Assembly (NCBI GenBank): GCA_902749685.1
Contig: CACVKW010000363.1
Span: 1-64,000, forward strand
Origin: Olavius sp. associated proteobacterium Delta 1
GTDB taxonomy: Bacteria > Desulfobacterota > Desulfobacteria > Desulfobacterales > JAFDCJ01
DNA length: 64,000 bases
Reading direction: 5' to 3'
The position numbers and the translations under genes are program-made. Within the stretch, counting starts at the first letter, position 1; each line of letters starts with the position of its first letter. The notes below the pieces were generated by a model. The model was given only the letters and a program-made list of their open reading frames with translations, did not search any database and was not told the origin of the DNA. Below, piece after piece: positions 39,901-49,004 of this stretch.

Positions 39901-40516
39901 TTTAGCGGGATTTGATCTCGTGGCCGGTCTTAAAAGACTGCAAGGCAATCGGAAGCTTTACCGAAAATTGTTGCTGGATTTTAATGCCAAATACGCGCCA
40001 ACTGCCGAAGACATTCAGCAAGCACTAACCGCCAATGATATAAACCAGGTGCACAGCCTGGTTCATAATATTAAAGGGCTCGCCGGAAATTTATCGGCCA
40101 TCAGATTACAGTCAGCAGCAGCGGATATGGACGGACTGGTTAAGCTGGCACTCTCAGGGAAACTCCCGGAGCCGGGTCATATGGACCGCGCGTTTACGGA
40201 ATTGAAAAATGCCCTGGACGAGGCGCTGACATCCAGTCAGGCCCTAAAACAGTCCACCACAAAAATTATTGCGCAGCCCGACGAAGCGGCAATTCCATCA
40301 ATGCCGGTCGAACTGGCCGAACAACTCGCCGAACGCCTGCGGGACGCCGTCGAAATGGGGAATATTTCCGAATTAAAAGCCATCGCAAAGAAACTGAGAC
40401 TAGGCGATAATACCTATGGTAGTTTCAGCGATACAATTCTACAGTTGACAGAGGACTTTGATTTTGACGGTATTTTGAAGTTGATCGACGAACTAGTATC
40501 AAGGTCAGAAATTTAA
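36917..40516 (+). CDS. Hybrid sensor histidine kinase (dCache-HAMP-HisKA-HATPase-REC-REC-Hpt)
   Basis: 1,199 residues from ATG 36917. Helix 1 ([17 protein letters not shown]), a periplasmic dCache sensor (about 35-310; [12 protein letters not shown]), helix 2, HAMP (about 330-385), HisKA with His424 in [10 protein letters not shown], HATPase_c ([25 protein letters not shown]), receiver 1 with Asp715 in [11 protein letters not shown], receiver 2 with Asp860 in [11 protein letters not shown], and an Hpt domain with His1050 in [10 protein letters not shown]. This is a BarA-like phosphorelay but with two receivers. Receiver 2 carries a roughly 28-residue insertion made of repeat DNA (39549-39633). 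No response regulator gene is adjacent, so the output is elsewhere. Confidence 0.93.
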   Translation: MKLKYKILLLYVGASILIIASIGTFLSHKLRNMIFDDIYDDFQNQLAHVDFALASTIKGVETDLATIAAADLVRWRHDADFTNFIEADPATFQYNIGQTEQKIINIFSDYRKHHPYANSVYMGRENGSFVRSHKRNRATKYDPRLRPWYVLAKESPGKIMITEPYRSVTSPDINVGIVTALLDEQEQVFGVVGIDITLVNLTDYIKQVKAGRHGFMLLLDQNGTVLASRAKDNLFQNIRNLYGNDLQPVYENKRGYTTFNEGSEKEYFFFYTSPELGWKLVMVIPVYEIESEVRGTVYRIVAALCAGLLMLSVLTMLGLQKFVIKPLKKLDEGTDEISRTGKLDYRIDIQTGDELGHLAHSFNDMMGTIQTSEAALKASETELKKHRDNLEDLVQERTAELIEAKKIADEANQAKSDFLANMSHEIRTPMNAIIGMAHLALQTELNPKQEDYLQKIQTGAHSLLRIINDILDFSKIEAGKLDIENIEFNLEEVLENMANMVPAKSREKNLEILFATAPDVPLSLVGDPLRLGQILLNLTNNAIKFTEEGEIVISTELVSKNKDKVALKFSVRDTGIGMTAEQAAKLFQPFTQADSSTTRKYGGTGLGLTISKRLVEMMEGDIRVESEPGTGSTFIFNAVFGLATQEIEKRSHLIGDLKGMRVLVVDDSITSQNIFKETLESFSFDVVVVDSGEKAIAEINKAADQGENYDLVIMDWKMPGMDGIETARKIKEQIQLTPSPRIIMATAYGRQEVMQKAESARLEGFLIKPVNPSVMFNTIMEVFGKEVTRGPRVQAGQQPIDDALQKIEGARILLVEDNEINQQVAMEILSGAGLQVSLAINGQEAVNMVRENEFDGVLMDIQMPVMDGYEATRIIRELQLKAQSSKLNGKDSDNLSAFSFHHSAGAELPIIAMTAHAMAGDREKSLSIGMNDHVAKPIDPNELFTTLEKWILPAKDREYVKISPTESPASMPETVSGQTPSQPQPDMGESWLPKVLAGFDLVAGLKRLQGNRKLYRKLLLDFNAKYAPTAEDIQQALTANDINQVHSLVHNIKGLAGNLSAIRLQSAAADMDGLVKLALSGKLPEPGHMDRAFTELKNALDEALTSSQALKQSTTKIIAQPDEAAIPSMPVELAEQLAERLRDAVEMGNISELKAIAKKLRLGDNTYGSFSDTILQLTEDFDFDGILKLIDELVSRSEI
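39549..39633 (+). repeat. Inverted short-period array inside a kinase receiver domain
   Basis: GCAGCTCAAAGCTCAAAGCTCAAAGCT units on the left are answered by CTTTCAGCTTTCAGCTTTC units on the right, with about 25 bp between. The array is in frame and codes for [11 protein letters not shown]...[11 protein letters not shown], placed between IIREL and LPIIAMTAH of receiver 2, where other receivers have only a short loop. AGCTTTCAGCTTTGAGC at 17165-17181 is the same family. Confidence 0.8.
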
Positions 40517-40557
40517 AACTGAGCTGTATTTTTTGTTTGGAAGGATTTAAGAGAATC

Positions 40558-40718
40558 TAAAATCCCAAATCTCAAGCATCAAATCACAAATAAATCCCAA
40601 ATTACAATTTCCAATAACCAAAACTCAACCGCAACAAGCGCTTTTGTTTGGAATTTTGAATTTGGAGAATTTGATTTTGTTTGAAATTTGTTTTTTGGTA
40701 TTTGGAATTTATTATTTT
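40558..40718. repeat. Arm-only copy of the CAAATTA element family
   Basis: Left arm AATCCCAAATCTCAAGC...TTACAATTTCCAATAACCAAAAC and right arm GTTTGGAATTTTGAATTTGG...TTGGTATTTGGAATTTATT are inverse with about 20 bp between. The CCAATAACCAAAA segment corresponds to the CAATGACCAAAA junction of copies B and C, so this looks like an element that has lost the whole four-helix-bundle gene. Confidence 0.7.
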
Positions 40719-40773
40719 TTCATTGATTTCATAGTCGATTCATCAGGTATTCAATCATCATTCGTCCTTCCAA

Positions 40774-42018
40774 TTACCCCCCAATAATTCCTACCACTGC
40801 TCCCGTCATACAGGTTGCCAGTGTTCCGGCGATGATGGAGCGCAACCCCAGCGACACGATTTCATTCCGGCGGGTCGGTGCCATGGTGCCCATTCCGCCA
40901 ATCATAATACCCAGGCTGCCGGGGTTGGCAAATCCGCACATGGCGTAAGTCATAATCAAAAAACTTCTGGGGCTCAAACTGCCCGGCTCCAATTGACTCA
41001 TTTGCAGGTAAGCCAGCAATTCGTTGAGAATCGTTTTGGTTCCCATGAGAGACCCGGCGATCCCGGCTTCCTGCCAGGGGACGCCCATCAGCCACACCAC
41101 CGGTGCCATGACATACCCCATCAGCTGCTGCAGTGTAACCGGTTTATCGCCGATTTGAGGCAAAATACCCAGAATCAGATTGATAAGATATACCAGCGCA
41201 ACCAGCACCACCAGCATGGCAATTATGTTGAGCAGCAGATTAACTCCCTGCAGGGTACCCTTTGTCACGGCGTCCATGGAACCGGTGGCCTGCTCCGGTG
41301 CCGTCAGTTCGCCGGTTGTCAACTCACCGGTTTCAGGGACCATGAGTTTGGAGATCAAAACTGCTGCCGGCACACTGATAATTGATGCCGTCAGGATGTG
41401 ACCCATCACATCAGGAATCGTATTGCCGAGAAAACTGGCATACAGTACCATGACCGTACCGGCGATGGTAGCCATACCGCAGGTCATGAGGGTAAAGATT
41501 TCACTGCGAGTCATGCTTTGCAGATAAGGTCGAATAAAAAGGGGAGCTTCGATCATTCCCACGAATATGTTTACAGACACGCCTAATCCCTCTGCGCCCC
41601 CCAGCCGCATGGTTTTCTGCAACGCCCAGGAAAAGGCTTTGACCACCGGCGGCAGGACTTTCCAGTAAAACAGCAGCGCCGACAGGGCACTCATCAGCAA
41701 CACCAGCGGAAGCCCTCTGAAGGCCAGTATAAAACTTGCTCCAGGATATGGCTCTTTGAACGGAAGGCTCCCGCCGCCGAGATAGCCGAATACAAAAGAG
41801 GTGCCGGCCGTGGTGGCTTCTTCAAGGGACAACACCACGCGGTTTAGCAACAGAAAAAATTCTTGGAAAACAGGCAGTTTTAATAGAAGCAGTCCGACCA
41901 CCAATTGAATAACGATACCGATTACGGCGATCTTTAAATTTGCCTCTTTACGATTTTCGCTCATTAACCATGCCAGACCCGTGAAAATCAATAATCCGGC
42001 GACGCTTTGGATAATCAT
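40774..42018 (-). CDS. Concentrative nucleoside transporter (CNT/NupC family)
   Basis: 414 residues with about nine to ten membrane helices. Family signatures: GTSFVFGYLGGG early, VNIFVGMIEAPLFIRPYL and MTCGMATIAGTVMVLYASFL in the centre, and GVPWQEAGIAGSLMGTKTILNE with YAMCGFANPGSLGIMIGG at the end, the transport core. It couples nucleoside uptake to Na+ or H+. A short Thr/Glu-rich insert (ETGELTTGELTAPE) lies in a loop. Single gene, bounded by arrays on both sides. Confidence 0.92.
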   Translation of the reverse strand: MIIQSVAGLLIFTGLAWLMSENRKEANLKIAVIGIVIQLVVGLLLLKLPVFQEFFLLLNRVVLSLEEATTAGTSFVFGYLGGGSLPFKEPYPGASFILAFRGLPLVLLMSALSALLFYWKVLPPVVKAFSWALQKTMRLGGAEGLGVSVNIFVGMIEAPLFIRPYLQSMTRSEIFTLMTCGMATIAGTVMVLYASFLGNTIPDVMGHILTASIISVPAAVLISKLMVPETGELTTGELTAPEQATGSMDAVTKGTLQGVNLLLNIIAMLVVLVALVYLINLILGILPQIGDKPVTLQQLMGYVMAPVVWLMGVPWQEAGIAGSLMGTKTILNELLAYLQMSQLEPGSLSPRSFLIMTYAMCGFANPGSLGIMIGGMGTMAPTRRNEIVSLGLRSIIAGTLATCMTGAVVGIIGG

Positions 42019-42107
42019 TGTGCTGTCCTTTCCGACTGCTAATCGTTATTGAGGCGAAGCGAGCTAACTTGTATCAGAGCCAATTTGCTTTGTCCATATG
42101 CGCATGG

Positions 42108-42415
42108 CGGGATGCAGGCACGATGTAAGGTAAAAGGTATAGGGTATAGGGTTTAGGGTAACAAAAGAAAATATCGAATATCGAATATCGAACCGCAGAA
42201 TGTCGAAGGGTGGAATCGCTACGCTCTGGCTTTTTAAAAGTACCTTTTAATAGCCCTTTGAGCCCTTCAACGAAACGGCGGATCTACGACTTTCAGCCTT
42301 GACTCTGGTGTCATAGACGCCACACCTCAAACCATATACCCTATACCTTATACCATCTATCCCTTTCTGTCTTCTGCCTTCTGCCTGCCGCGGCGAAGCC
42401 GTCAGGCGAAGACGG
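42108..42415. repeat. Composite inverted arrays with element ends
   Basis: GGTATAGGGTATAGGGTTTAGG (42136-42157) faces CCATATACCCTATACCTTATACC (42332-42354). Between them lie TATCGAATATCGAA units and a 45-bp copy of the left end of the 23411-23547 element (CGAACCGCAGAATG...TCGCT at 42189-42220). Then come GACTTTCAGCCTTGACTCTGG, related to 17163-17183, and CTTCTGCC units at 42370-42388. Confidence 0.65.
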
Positions 42416-42480
42416 GTCTCCTTTTTTCCGTCATCTGGATTGTCCTTGACAAAATGGGCGACTGCAGAATAATTGAACTT

Positions 42481-42560
42481 AGTTCGCTTCGCTCATCCGC
42501 CGGAGGCGGAGAATAATGGAATCCCGCTGAATAGCGGGAATGGAATATTGGGACCATTGG
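42481..42560. repeat. Palindrome cluster upstream of hydrolase
   Basis: TCCGCC-GGA-GGCGGA (42495-42509) and ATCCCGCT-GAAT-AGCGGGAAT (42520-42541) are two adjacent hairpins, preceded by GTTCGCTTCGCTC. They resemble small REP-like palindromes; no gene is included. Confidence 0.5.
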
Positions 42561-42707
42561 TGTTGCATCTGATTGAAAAATAATACGGTTCATGGGATAA
42601 ACAAACCCTGGATCGAAAAAACATCAACAGAGGATTTAAAAAACTGCGGGTCCGGCAAGATGCTGTGTCCCTCTATGTCTTGGCCTGTAAAATATCGGGT
42701 AACATTT

Positions 42708-43532
42708 ATGCCCCCTCTGCTAAAATATATATTCTGGCCGTTTTGTATTTATATAGCCTACTGCGGTCTTCTGTTTCTTCTGCAGCGCCAGATCATGTTT
42801 CCCAGAGGAATGATTCCGCAGCCGACGCCCTCTGGTCAAAAGTTTCCCGCACTGGAAAAGATCTGGCTGGAAACTAAATCCGGCAAAGTTGAATCCTGGT
42901 TGCTGCCGCCGGCTTCAGGTAGCGCTGCGGGTCCGTCTCCGGCGATAATTTTCGGACATGGCAACGGCGAATTAATTGATTTCTGGCCGGATGATCTCAA
43001 GGGGTTTTGCCGACTCGGATTTGCAGTGCTGCTGGTCGAATATCCGGGCTACGGACGCTCGGCCGGATCCCCCTCCCAGGAGAGTATTACGGAGGCATTT
43101 GCAGCGGCTTACGATGTCCTGATAGCCAGAAAAGATATCGACTCCTCCCGCATTGTCCTTTTTGGCCGTTCACTGGGTGGCGGTGCGGTATGCGCATTGT
43201 CGGTCAAACGACCATCGGCAGCCCTGATTCTGATGTCGACGTTTACCAGCGCCCGATCCTTTGCCAAACGCTATCTGGCGCCTTCATTTCTTGTCAGGGA
43301 TCCTTTGGACAATCGGTCAGCGGTTGAAACATACAAAGGGCCGATTCTGATCCTGCACGGCAGGCATGATACGGTGATACCGTTCGCCCACGGAAAGGCG
43401 CTCCACAAAGCGGCCGGCAGGGGAAAACTGATCGCCTATGAAGCCGGCCACAACGACTGCCCACCGGACTGGAATGTATTCTGGAAAGACATCGAAGGGT
43501 TCTTGGGGGAAAATAAAATTATCACCCCATGA
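42708..43532 (+). CDS. Membrane-anchored alpha/beta hydrolase
   Basis: 274 residues from ATG 42708; the frame is open further upstream (42573) but that part has no recognisable content. One N-terminal helix (YIFWPFCIYIAYCGLLFLL) anchors a hydrolase domain with oxyanion FGHGNGE, nucleophile FGRSLGGG, Asp in LHGRHDTVIP and His in AGHNDCP. It resembles the BEM46/YfhR group (DUF1749/S9-like esterases). Substrate unknown. It is followed at once by a hairpin that overlaps the stop codon region. Confidence 0.82.
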   Translation: MPPLLKYIFWPFCIYIAYCGLLFLLQRQIMFPRGMIPQPTPSGQKFPALEKIWLETKSGKVESWLLPPASGSAAGPSPAIIFGHGNGELIDFWPDDLKGFCRLGFAVLLVEYPGYGRSAGSPSQESITEAFAAAYDVLIARKDIDSSRIVLFGRSLGGGAVCALSVKRPSAALILMSTFTSARSFAKRYLAPSFLVRDPLDNRSAVETYKGPILILHGRHDTVIPFAHGKALHKAAGRGKLIAYEAGHNDCPPDWNVFWKDIEGFLGENKIITP

Positions 43533-43567
43533 AAAAGCGAACCACGCTGAAGACGTGATTCGCTTTT
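43532..43567. repeat. ATCACGTCTTCAGCGTG palindrome, copy 2 (inverted), terminator-like
   Basis: AAAAAGCGAACCACG-CTGAAGA-CGTGATTCGCTTTT forms a 13-bp stem with one mismatch and ends in TTTT, directly after the hydrolase stop. It is the inverse of the hairpin cores at 26664-26697 and 59899-59932. It probably works as an intrinsic terminator for the hydrolase gene. Confidence 0.7.
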
Positions 43568-43638
43568 AAACTACTTACTTCGATGCGCGGCATACAATAT
43601 AGTTCTTCGCATTTTTATCCACATCGCAAACAATCAGA

Positions 43639-44418
43639 TTATGGCTTTTGCCCGACTCCCAGCATGCGCCGGTTCATGAACCCATAATCCCCCTCAAACC
43701 TGTGGGGTGAAAAATCAGTGTGAATTTTAATTTGATTAAATCCGGTCTTTTCCAGAAGAATTGCGAGGCTTTGTGAATCGTAAAGTCGAATGGCATAGGT
43801 TCGATCCCGGATCAAGCCGTTCTGCTTGCTGATCACCATTTCGCGGGCGCTAATTGATTCTTTAGTTAATTCTCGCTGGCGGCAGACGACTGTGTCTTCA
43901 CCGATTTCATGCCAGGCATTTGGCGTAAACATCTTTTTAACCGCGGCCCCGTCGACAACGTCCGCCAGCAGCCAGCCGCCGGGCACCAAAAGCCGATATG
44001 CTTCCGATAAAATTTTGCCATCGGCATCCGGCTCCGGCACATATCCCAGTGAATTGCCCATAATCAATACGTGATTAAAAATATTCGGGGGCAAATCAAT
44101 CTCGCGTGCATCAGAGCAAATAAGCTGAATCGGGTAATCATGCGCTCTGGATTTATCCCCGGCGATATCGATCAGCGATTGTGAATAATCCAGCAGTGTA
44201 CAGGAGCTAAATCCCCGCCGACAAAGCTCGAAGCTGTGACGCCCATGCCCGCCGCACAGATCCAACACCTTATGGCCGCATTTCATCGGAAGCAATTCGC
44301 AGACAACATCCACTTCAAGGCGGGTGAGTGTATCATCGCAAACCGAACGGGCGTCCGTCAAAAGGTAGACGTCGTCAAACATGGTTTTCCACCAGTCGGG
44401 ATCAACTTCGATGGGCAT
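43639..44418 (-). CDS. Class I SAM-dependent methyltransferase
   Basis: 259 residues. Motif I VLDLCGGHGRHSFELCRRG, an acidic motif II region (TLLDYSQSLIDIA), LPPNIFNHVLIMGNSLGYV and LLVPGGWLLADVVDG are intact. Substrate unknown. The start follows AAAGGAGTCCCC. It is the last gene of a minus-strand series DUF885 - ATP-grasp-like - methyltransferase, with gaps of 27 and 92 bp, the latter holding an array. Confidence 0.88.
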   Translation of the reverse strand: MPIEVDPDWWKTMFDDVYLLTDARSVCDDTLTRLEVDVVCELLPMKCGHKVLDLCGGHGRHSFELCRRGFSSCTLLDYSQSLIDIAGDKSRAHDYPIQLICSDAREIDLPPNIFNHVLIMGNSLGYVPEPDADGKILSEAYRLLVPGGWLLADVVDGAAVKKMFTPNAWHEIGEDTVVCRQRELTKESISAREMVISKQNGLIRDRTYAIRLYDSQSLAILLEKTGFNQIKIHTDFSPHRFEGDYGFMNRRMLGVGQKP

Positions 44419-44484
44419 GGGGACTCCTTTGCGGGGGAATATTTGGACCTAATTGGATTTGTTCTGATTATCTCGACAGCAATA

Positions 44485-44521
44485 AATATTCAATTTACAA
44501 TCTTCAATTTTCAATTCAAAG
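44485..44521. repeat. Short ATTCAAT/TTACAATCTTCAATT array
   Basis: About five units of 7-8 nt (ATTCAATTTACAATCTTCAA...). It overlaps the last codons of the ATP-grasp-like gene, whose C-terminal residues EPLN are encoded at the array edge. Confidence 0.55.
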
Positions 44522-45893
44522 GTTCTGCCCCGAAGCCAAATAATCCATCTGATGCGATGATGGCTGCCGAACCGTGCCAGGGATTCATTCTAGCAATCTC
44601 AAGTTCTTCTTCCTCGATCCGGATCAACTCATCCAGTTGCCCGGTCAGCCACAGGTTTTCGAGTGTCAGGCAGTCGGCCCACATTTTTTGTCCATAGCTT
44701 TTCAGTGCTTCAATCTGACCGGCAGCGATCAGCCTGGGGCGCAACGCAATTTTTACAGGGCCCAACAAATAGGTAAAATCACAATCCATGGCCATCTGGT
44801 TCTGATCCTCTATAACCTGGAGCAGCTCACCGGCATCCAGGCTGCTGATGGTATCATTAATATGATCGACTGCTTCTCTGACATTCATATCCGAAGAAAG
44901 AATTGCCAGGGGTTGAAATCCGCCACCGCTTCCGACATTTGTGGGCACTCCGCCATAGCGGCCGACAAATCCGAGCATGCCGTGGGGTCCCATTAGACAG
45001 CGAAAGTCAGTCTGGTAGCGTTTAAAATCTATTTTTTCATTCATCAAATGCGGAATTTCTTCCGCCCACAAAGAAAGAGGAATTTTTTCCTGCACAATGT
45101 AGTCCCCGGCTTTCAGGGCCAGCCCAATCGCCTCATCAGCATCATGATTGACCGTCCCGACTCTGACACCGTGTCCGGAATACCCTCTTTCCGGTTTAAG
45201 AACCAGGTTGTCCCAATTGCGGCGGGTCCAATCGATCAGATCCTCGATAATTTCCCCGTTTGGAGATTCTGTTTTGCGATCGAAGAATTGACGGGTCCAG
45301 GGGGTTCGCTGTACGATTTCTGTGTGGAAACGATCGCTGCCGGGACCGGTCAGTAATTCAAACATGCTCTTTACATTAAAAGGCTCCGTCCCGCGGGGGT
45401 TAATGACGCGGTGTTCTTTTACGGCCTGCAGCACGGGTGTTAAATCATGCTGACGGTGCAGGGCCAGGAGCACATCCGTGTTGAAATCCATAAATATCAC
45501 CGATACCGGTTGCCCCCGCCAGCAAACCTGCCCGTTGCTCAGTTCAAGTTCCTGGGGGGCCATCAGCACACCGCTGATTCCATCTACCGCCCCCAGCCTT
45601 TTAGCCAGGTTTATATTTTCGGTAACATCTGCCAGAGTTTCTGCTTCAGCAACGACAGCGATCAGTCCCGAATTTTGACCGGCGCGTGACTTATGGGTCT
45701 GCACCAGTATATCGATAAACCCGTCAACGGGTGAAAAGTAGGGATTGTCAAAGTCCAATGATAATTTCATGGGACGGATTTGGTTAATGCGCTGCCAGAC
45801 CGCCTTGCCGATGATCTGGGTAAGCCGCTGATAGTCCCAGCCACCCGGACTGCCTAAGTTCCACTCCGAATGATACCCTTTGAATTCTTCCAC
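44511..45893 (-). CDS. ATP-grasp-like protein of unknown substrate
   Basis: 460 residues. The clearest segment is VLKPERGYSGHGVRVG with YIVQEKIPLSLWAEE further on, the lysine and glycine-rich loop and hinge of ATP-grasp ligases; DFRCLMGPHGMLGFVGRYGG and the late FQPLAIL region fit the metal side. The N-terminal half (GWDYQRLTQIIGKAVW...) is not recognised. ATP-grasp enzymes join a carboxylate to an amine or thiol. With a DUF885 peptidase-like gene before it (27 bp gap) and a methyltransferase after it, a small peptide or amino-acid conjugate is a reasonable guess, no more. Confidence 0.65.
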   Translation of the reverse strand: MEEFKGYHSEWNLGSPGGWDYQRLTQIIGKAVWQRINQIRPMKLSLDFDNPYFSPVDGFIDILVQTHKSRAGQNSGLIAVVAEAETLADVTENINLAKRLGAVDGISGVLMAPQELELSNGQVCWRGQPVSVIFMDFNTDVLLALHRQHDLTPVLQAVKEHRVINPRGTEPFNVKSMFELLTGPGSDRFHTEIVQRTPWTRQFFDRKTESPNGEIIEDLIDWTRRNWDNLVLKPERGYSGHGVRVGTVNHDADEAIGLALKAGDYIVQEKIPLSLWAEEIPHLMNEKIDFKRYQTDFRCLMGPHGMLGFVGRYGGVPTNVGSGGGFQPLAILSSDMNVREAVDHINDTISSLDAGELLQVIEDQNQMAMDCDFTYLLGPVKIALRPRLIAAGQIEALKSYGQKMWADCLTLENLWLTGQLDELIRIEEEELEIARMNPWHGSAAIIASDGLFGFGAEPLN

Positions 45894-45920
45894 TTTATTT
45901 TTCCTATTTTAATTATTGGA

Positions 45921-47570
45921 TTAGACATTTCTCGGGGCGGAATAATTATCGAATCTTTCTTTGATTAAATGAAACGGCAGTTCCCCGCCTTCCAGCAAAA
46001 ATGTGTGAAAATCCTTTCCGTTCATTTTACGGCCACAGGAAGTCTTTAACTGTTTGAACTCGTGGCAGCCAAGACTGTAGCACAGCTGGTAGCCGGGGTT
46101 CAATCGAAAACGGTCTACCTGGCGTTGTGATTCTTCGGTAGAAAAACCACAAACTTTTAACAGATGAATGGCATCAAGCATTTTAATTTTACCGGTCGTC
46201 AACCCGACATCCACCTGACAGCGGGCAGATCTCCAAAGTCTTCTTTTATAGTCTACCAGCAAATCCATGGGACTGTGAACGTACCCGGCGTCTATCAGCA
46301 GAAATTCAGCATATGAAGCCCAACCCTCATAATAAAGCGGTGATTCAATTTGACGGCGCACCGGATTTTTCAAGCGGCAGCGAATGGAATCCAGAAAATG
46401 ATGGCCCGGGATCGTTTCATGGGCGGTGAGCATTTTAAACTCGCGGTGGAACCGTTTTCTAAGCAGGGAACCGGCCCGATCCGTACTGGATCCTGCAAGA
46501 TGCGTTGTAATGTAAAAATAACTTTTTTCCCGACCATCTGCGGTGAACGCTGCGGCAAAAGATGCTGCACCGCGCACGGATTTGAGGTAAAGCGGCGTTT
46601 CTGCAACTTCCACGGGCCTGTCTAAATCTGCGGGGCTGAAGCCCTGCTGACTGAAAAAATGCCTCAACCGCCCAATTTCCTGCCTGTAGAGTGATATCGT
46701 ATCATCGTCATCAATTTCAAAAGGAAGATAGTTGTGATACAATTCCTGCCAGGTGGCTGCCGGATCTATTTTTAATCTTAGCTTTTCTAATTGATCAAGA
46801 TTTTTTTGCCAGTCTTCCACCGCCAGCAGATAAATATCAGCCACATTGCGCATGTTTAAAAAATGATTTCGCAGCGTTTCACTCAGCGTAGCAGCAGCAA
46901 ATCGCCCATCAGGCTCAACAGACACGATACTTAAATGATCGCCCATTGTCTTCAGCGCTGCCGCAGTACGATTCAATTGGGTTGACAACATATCGGCCGT
47001 TTTACCGGCTTGGACAGCCAGTAGTTCGTTTCCAATCTGAGCGAGATATTGACCACAATCCATCAGCATCGACCGGCAGGCTTGATGGTAAGTTTGCGGT
47101 ATCGAGTTGATATTTTCCGTGGCTTGTCTGAGCAAGCCGGGGATTGCCGCCAAACGCGACATCACCCGGTCGAGGCATTCTGCTTGGCTAGCTGCCGGTT
47201 TGTTAAGCGCATGGTCTAAACCAATGAACGCAATTTTTAGATACAGCAGCGGGTTATATTGCCAGCTGCGCTTTTGTTCGAATTCGATCAAAATACCGGA
47301 GATATTGGCCTGCAAGAGTTCAATATCAATCCGGTCTTCAAAATTGTCAACCTGATCAGTTAATCTTGAAAACTCGTCCTGGAACGCTTTTAATTTCGTA
47401 ATTCTCTTCTCGATAACCTGTGAATCAAGGTTGTCCAGCCGGTCATAATATTCAGCGGCGGCCTGAGCGCGAGGCAAAAAGTGAAACTCATCGCTGGCAC
47501 ACATGACCGGAAAGCAGCGTGCCAGGTACCCGAAGTACCTATCTGCTGATTTTGCAGCGGAATCAGTCAT
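45921..47570 (-). CDS. DUF885 family metalloprotein (peptidase-like)
   Basis: 549 residues, the normal length of DUF885 proteins, which have a mostly helical M2/M3-like peptidase fold. The zinc-binding motif HETIPGHH is intact (about residue 380), with ESPLYYEGWASYAE downstream carrying the third ligand Glu. No signal peptide is visible, so it is cytoplasmic here. It leads the minus-strand group with the ATP-grasp-like and methyltransferase genes. Confidence 0.85.
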   Translation of the reverse strand: MTDSAAKSADRYFGYLARCFPVMCASDEFHFLPRAQAAAEYYDRLDNLDSQVIEKRITKLKAFQDEFSRLTDQVDNFEDRIDIELLQANISGILIEFEQKRSWQYNPLLYLKIAFIGLDHALNKPAASQAECLDRVMSRLAAIPGLLRQATENINSIPQTYHQACRSMLMDCGQYLAQIGNELLAVQAGKTADMLSTQLNRTAAALKTMGDHLSIVSVEPDGRFAAATLSETLRNHFLNMRNVADIYLLAVEDWQKNLDQLEKLRLKIDPAATWQELYHNYLPFEIDDDDTISLYRQEIGRLRHFFSQQGFSPADLDRPVEVAETPLYLKSVRGAASFAAAFTADGREKSYFYITTHLAGSSTDRAGSLLRKRFHREFKMLTAHETIPGHHFLDSIRCRLKNPVRRQIESPLYYEGWASYAEFLLIDAGYVHSPMDLLVDYKRRLWRSARCQVDVGLTTGKIKMLDAIHLLKVCGFSTEESQRQVDRFRLNPGYQLCYSLGCHEFKQLKTSCGRKMNGKDFHTFLLEGGELPFHLIKERFDNYSAPRNV

Positions 47571-47681
47571 AATATTTTCATTCGGAATAAAATTTTCGGC
47601 TTATACTTGTTTCATAATCTTAGATAAATATTAACAATCAAATCGTCAAGAATTGTTTTATTACCTGAATTTTACACCCAA

Positions 47682-47708
47682 AAGGGCGGTACCTGCCATG
47701 CCGCCCTT
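47682..47708. terminator. Stem-loop AAGGGCGG / CCGCCCTT
   Basis: An 8-bp perfect stem with an 11-base loop; CTTTTAT follows on the plus strand and TTTTGGG on the minus strand, so it could terminate in either direction. It lies 112 bp upstream of the DUF885 start, so it does not end any gene recognised here. Confidence 0.4.
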
Positions 47709-47921
47709 CTTTTATAAGCTGTTCCAAAACCCCGGATGGGATATCGTCGTTTAATTTTCATGCGCGGTTCTTAGGCGAGGTCCAGAAATTGCTTATAATC
47801 GGTTATTTTCTTGACAAAACTCGTATCAGATTGTTTAAGAAGACCTGTCCGGCAAAGCATAATATCCTGGTTCTGGAAACCGTTGCTCCGCCGTCAGGTC
47901 ATGTGCAAGGAATTCGTCCCA

Positions 47922-48005
47922 ATGATCTCAGATTTTTCATTCGGCAGGATTGTTGTTGAAGGGCAAACCTGCAACAGCGACATTAAAAGTGAAACCTTTG
48001 GATAA
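47922..48005 (+). pseudogene. Possible 5' remnant of a Mth938/AAMDC-domain gene
   Basis: Twenty-seven codons, MISDFSFGRIVVEGQTCNSD then IKSETFG and stop, resemble the first strand pair of Mth938-like (DUF498) proteins, which usually begin with a Y/F-S-FG-R-I-V-x-x-G pattern and are about 120 residues long. The rest is missing. The match is short. Confidence 0.35.
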
Positions 48006-48188
48006 TATTTTTCTACGTGTCTTTGTGTCTTAGTGGCGAATATATTTTTTCATAAAATGCCAAGAAATGACAATTATGACTCTAAGAAGTGGCTTCAAAA
48101 CCATCGGTTTTGTAAGGCCATCCATATTTGATCGACATAACTTCAGGTTTTATAATGTTTCTAACAGATATTTGAAAGGGTTACCAGT

Positions 48189-48662
48189 ATGCTATCCCAA
48201 TTCAACAATGAGGTATTATCCTACGGCCCGACGGCCGTACTGCCGCAAAATTTAAACAGTGGTTGGATTACAAAGCTGCAAAAAGCGGCCGATGAGTTTC
48301 TCGACAGCAATTTTGATCTCCATGAATGCAAAGACCCGAGGGATGTCGGCGACCCGATTTTGATGGCTTGTGTCTATGAAATATTAGCCTATCAGGCAGG
48401 CGAACATGTTGATGTAACTCCCGATGACATGGCCGAAAAAATGACTGTCTATGCGCTCTCGATTATCATGGAAGCAGTTCATCGCGAGGACGACATCGGA
48501 TTGGAAATGCCGAATCTTGATAATGTCCTGTCCCTAGACAGAATCATCGCCTTTAAAAAAACCAACCCGGATTTTATCAAGTTTTTAAAACAGGTGTGTA
48601 TTGTGCGAAATTCTGATAAAGGGTGGTTTAAAAATATCAAGGAGAAACTGCTGACCAGCTAA
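48189..48662 (+). CDS. Hypothetical protein, 157 aa
   Basis: I do not recognise this family. A largely helical, acidic protein (DEFLDSNFDLHECKDPRDVG; VTPDDMAEKMTVYALSIIME; NPDFIKFLKQVC). No signal peptide or membrane segment. A good ribosome site (GAAAGGGTTACCAGT) and normal codon usage support a real gene. Transcribed alone toward the SpoIIE phosphatase 260 bp downstream. Confidence 0.75.
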   Translation: MLSQFNNEVLSYGPTAVLPQNLNSGWITKLQKAADEFLDSNFDLHECKDPRDVGDPILMACVYEILAYQAGEHVDVTPDDMAEKMTVYALSIIMEAVHREDDIGLEMPNLDNVLSLDRIIAFKKTNPDFIKFLKQVCIVRNSDKGWFKNIKEKLLTS

Positions 48663-48923
48663 TTGCTCCGCCCTGAAATCGGAGATGGCCGGGGTAAGGG
48701 TGAATAAAATGCTGTTTCAGTCTATTATATCCCTTTCCCCTTCGGCAATCGCCGCCAATCGGAACATAGTTATGGCAACGCGCATCATCGCAAACGAAAA
48801 AAAACCGAAAAAATGCGCAGCATAAAATAATTATTCCGCGGAATTTATATAAAACGACAATCATCAATCTTCACCAAAAAGTTTGGAAACTTGCAATATG
48901 CTACTTTTCAGGACGGAGTAATC

Positions 48924-49004
48924 ATGCGAACTATAGTCCAATACGCATTTGCCATTGCTGCCTTAACCGTATATGGCGGCCAGGTCTGACCGGTTTTAGA
49001 GACA
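48924..49004 (+). other. Upstream 27 codons of the phosphatase gene, with in-frame UGA
   Basis: An ATG at 48924 with a good site (GGACGGAGTAATC) opens a frame in phase with the phosphatase: MRTIVQYAFAIAALTVYGGQ, Val, then TGA at 48987-48989, then PVLETM, which contains the next ATG at 49005. The segment looks like the missing first membrane helix. A GC-rich stem-loop (CCCCC 49009-49013 / GGGGG 49022-49026) starts about 19 bases after the TGA. TGG-to-TGA mutation, selenocysteine decoding or re-initiation are all possible. Confidence 0.5.

Larger units (their letters stand above)
47571..48188. other. Intergenic region with hairpin and gene remnant
   Basis: Holds the start region of the minus-strand DUF885 gene, the stem-loop at 47682-47708, a possible gene remnant at 47922-48005, and CGTGTCTTTGTGTCTTAGTGG (48015-48035), which looks like another short repeat unit. 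No complete gene. Confidence 0.5.
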
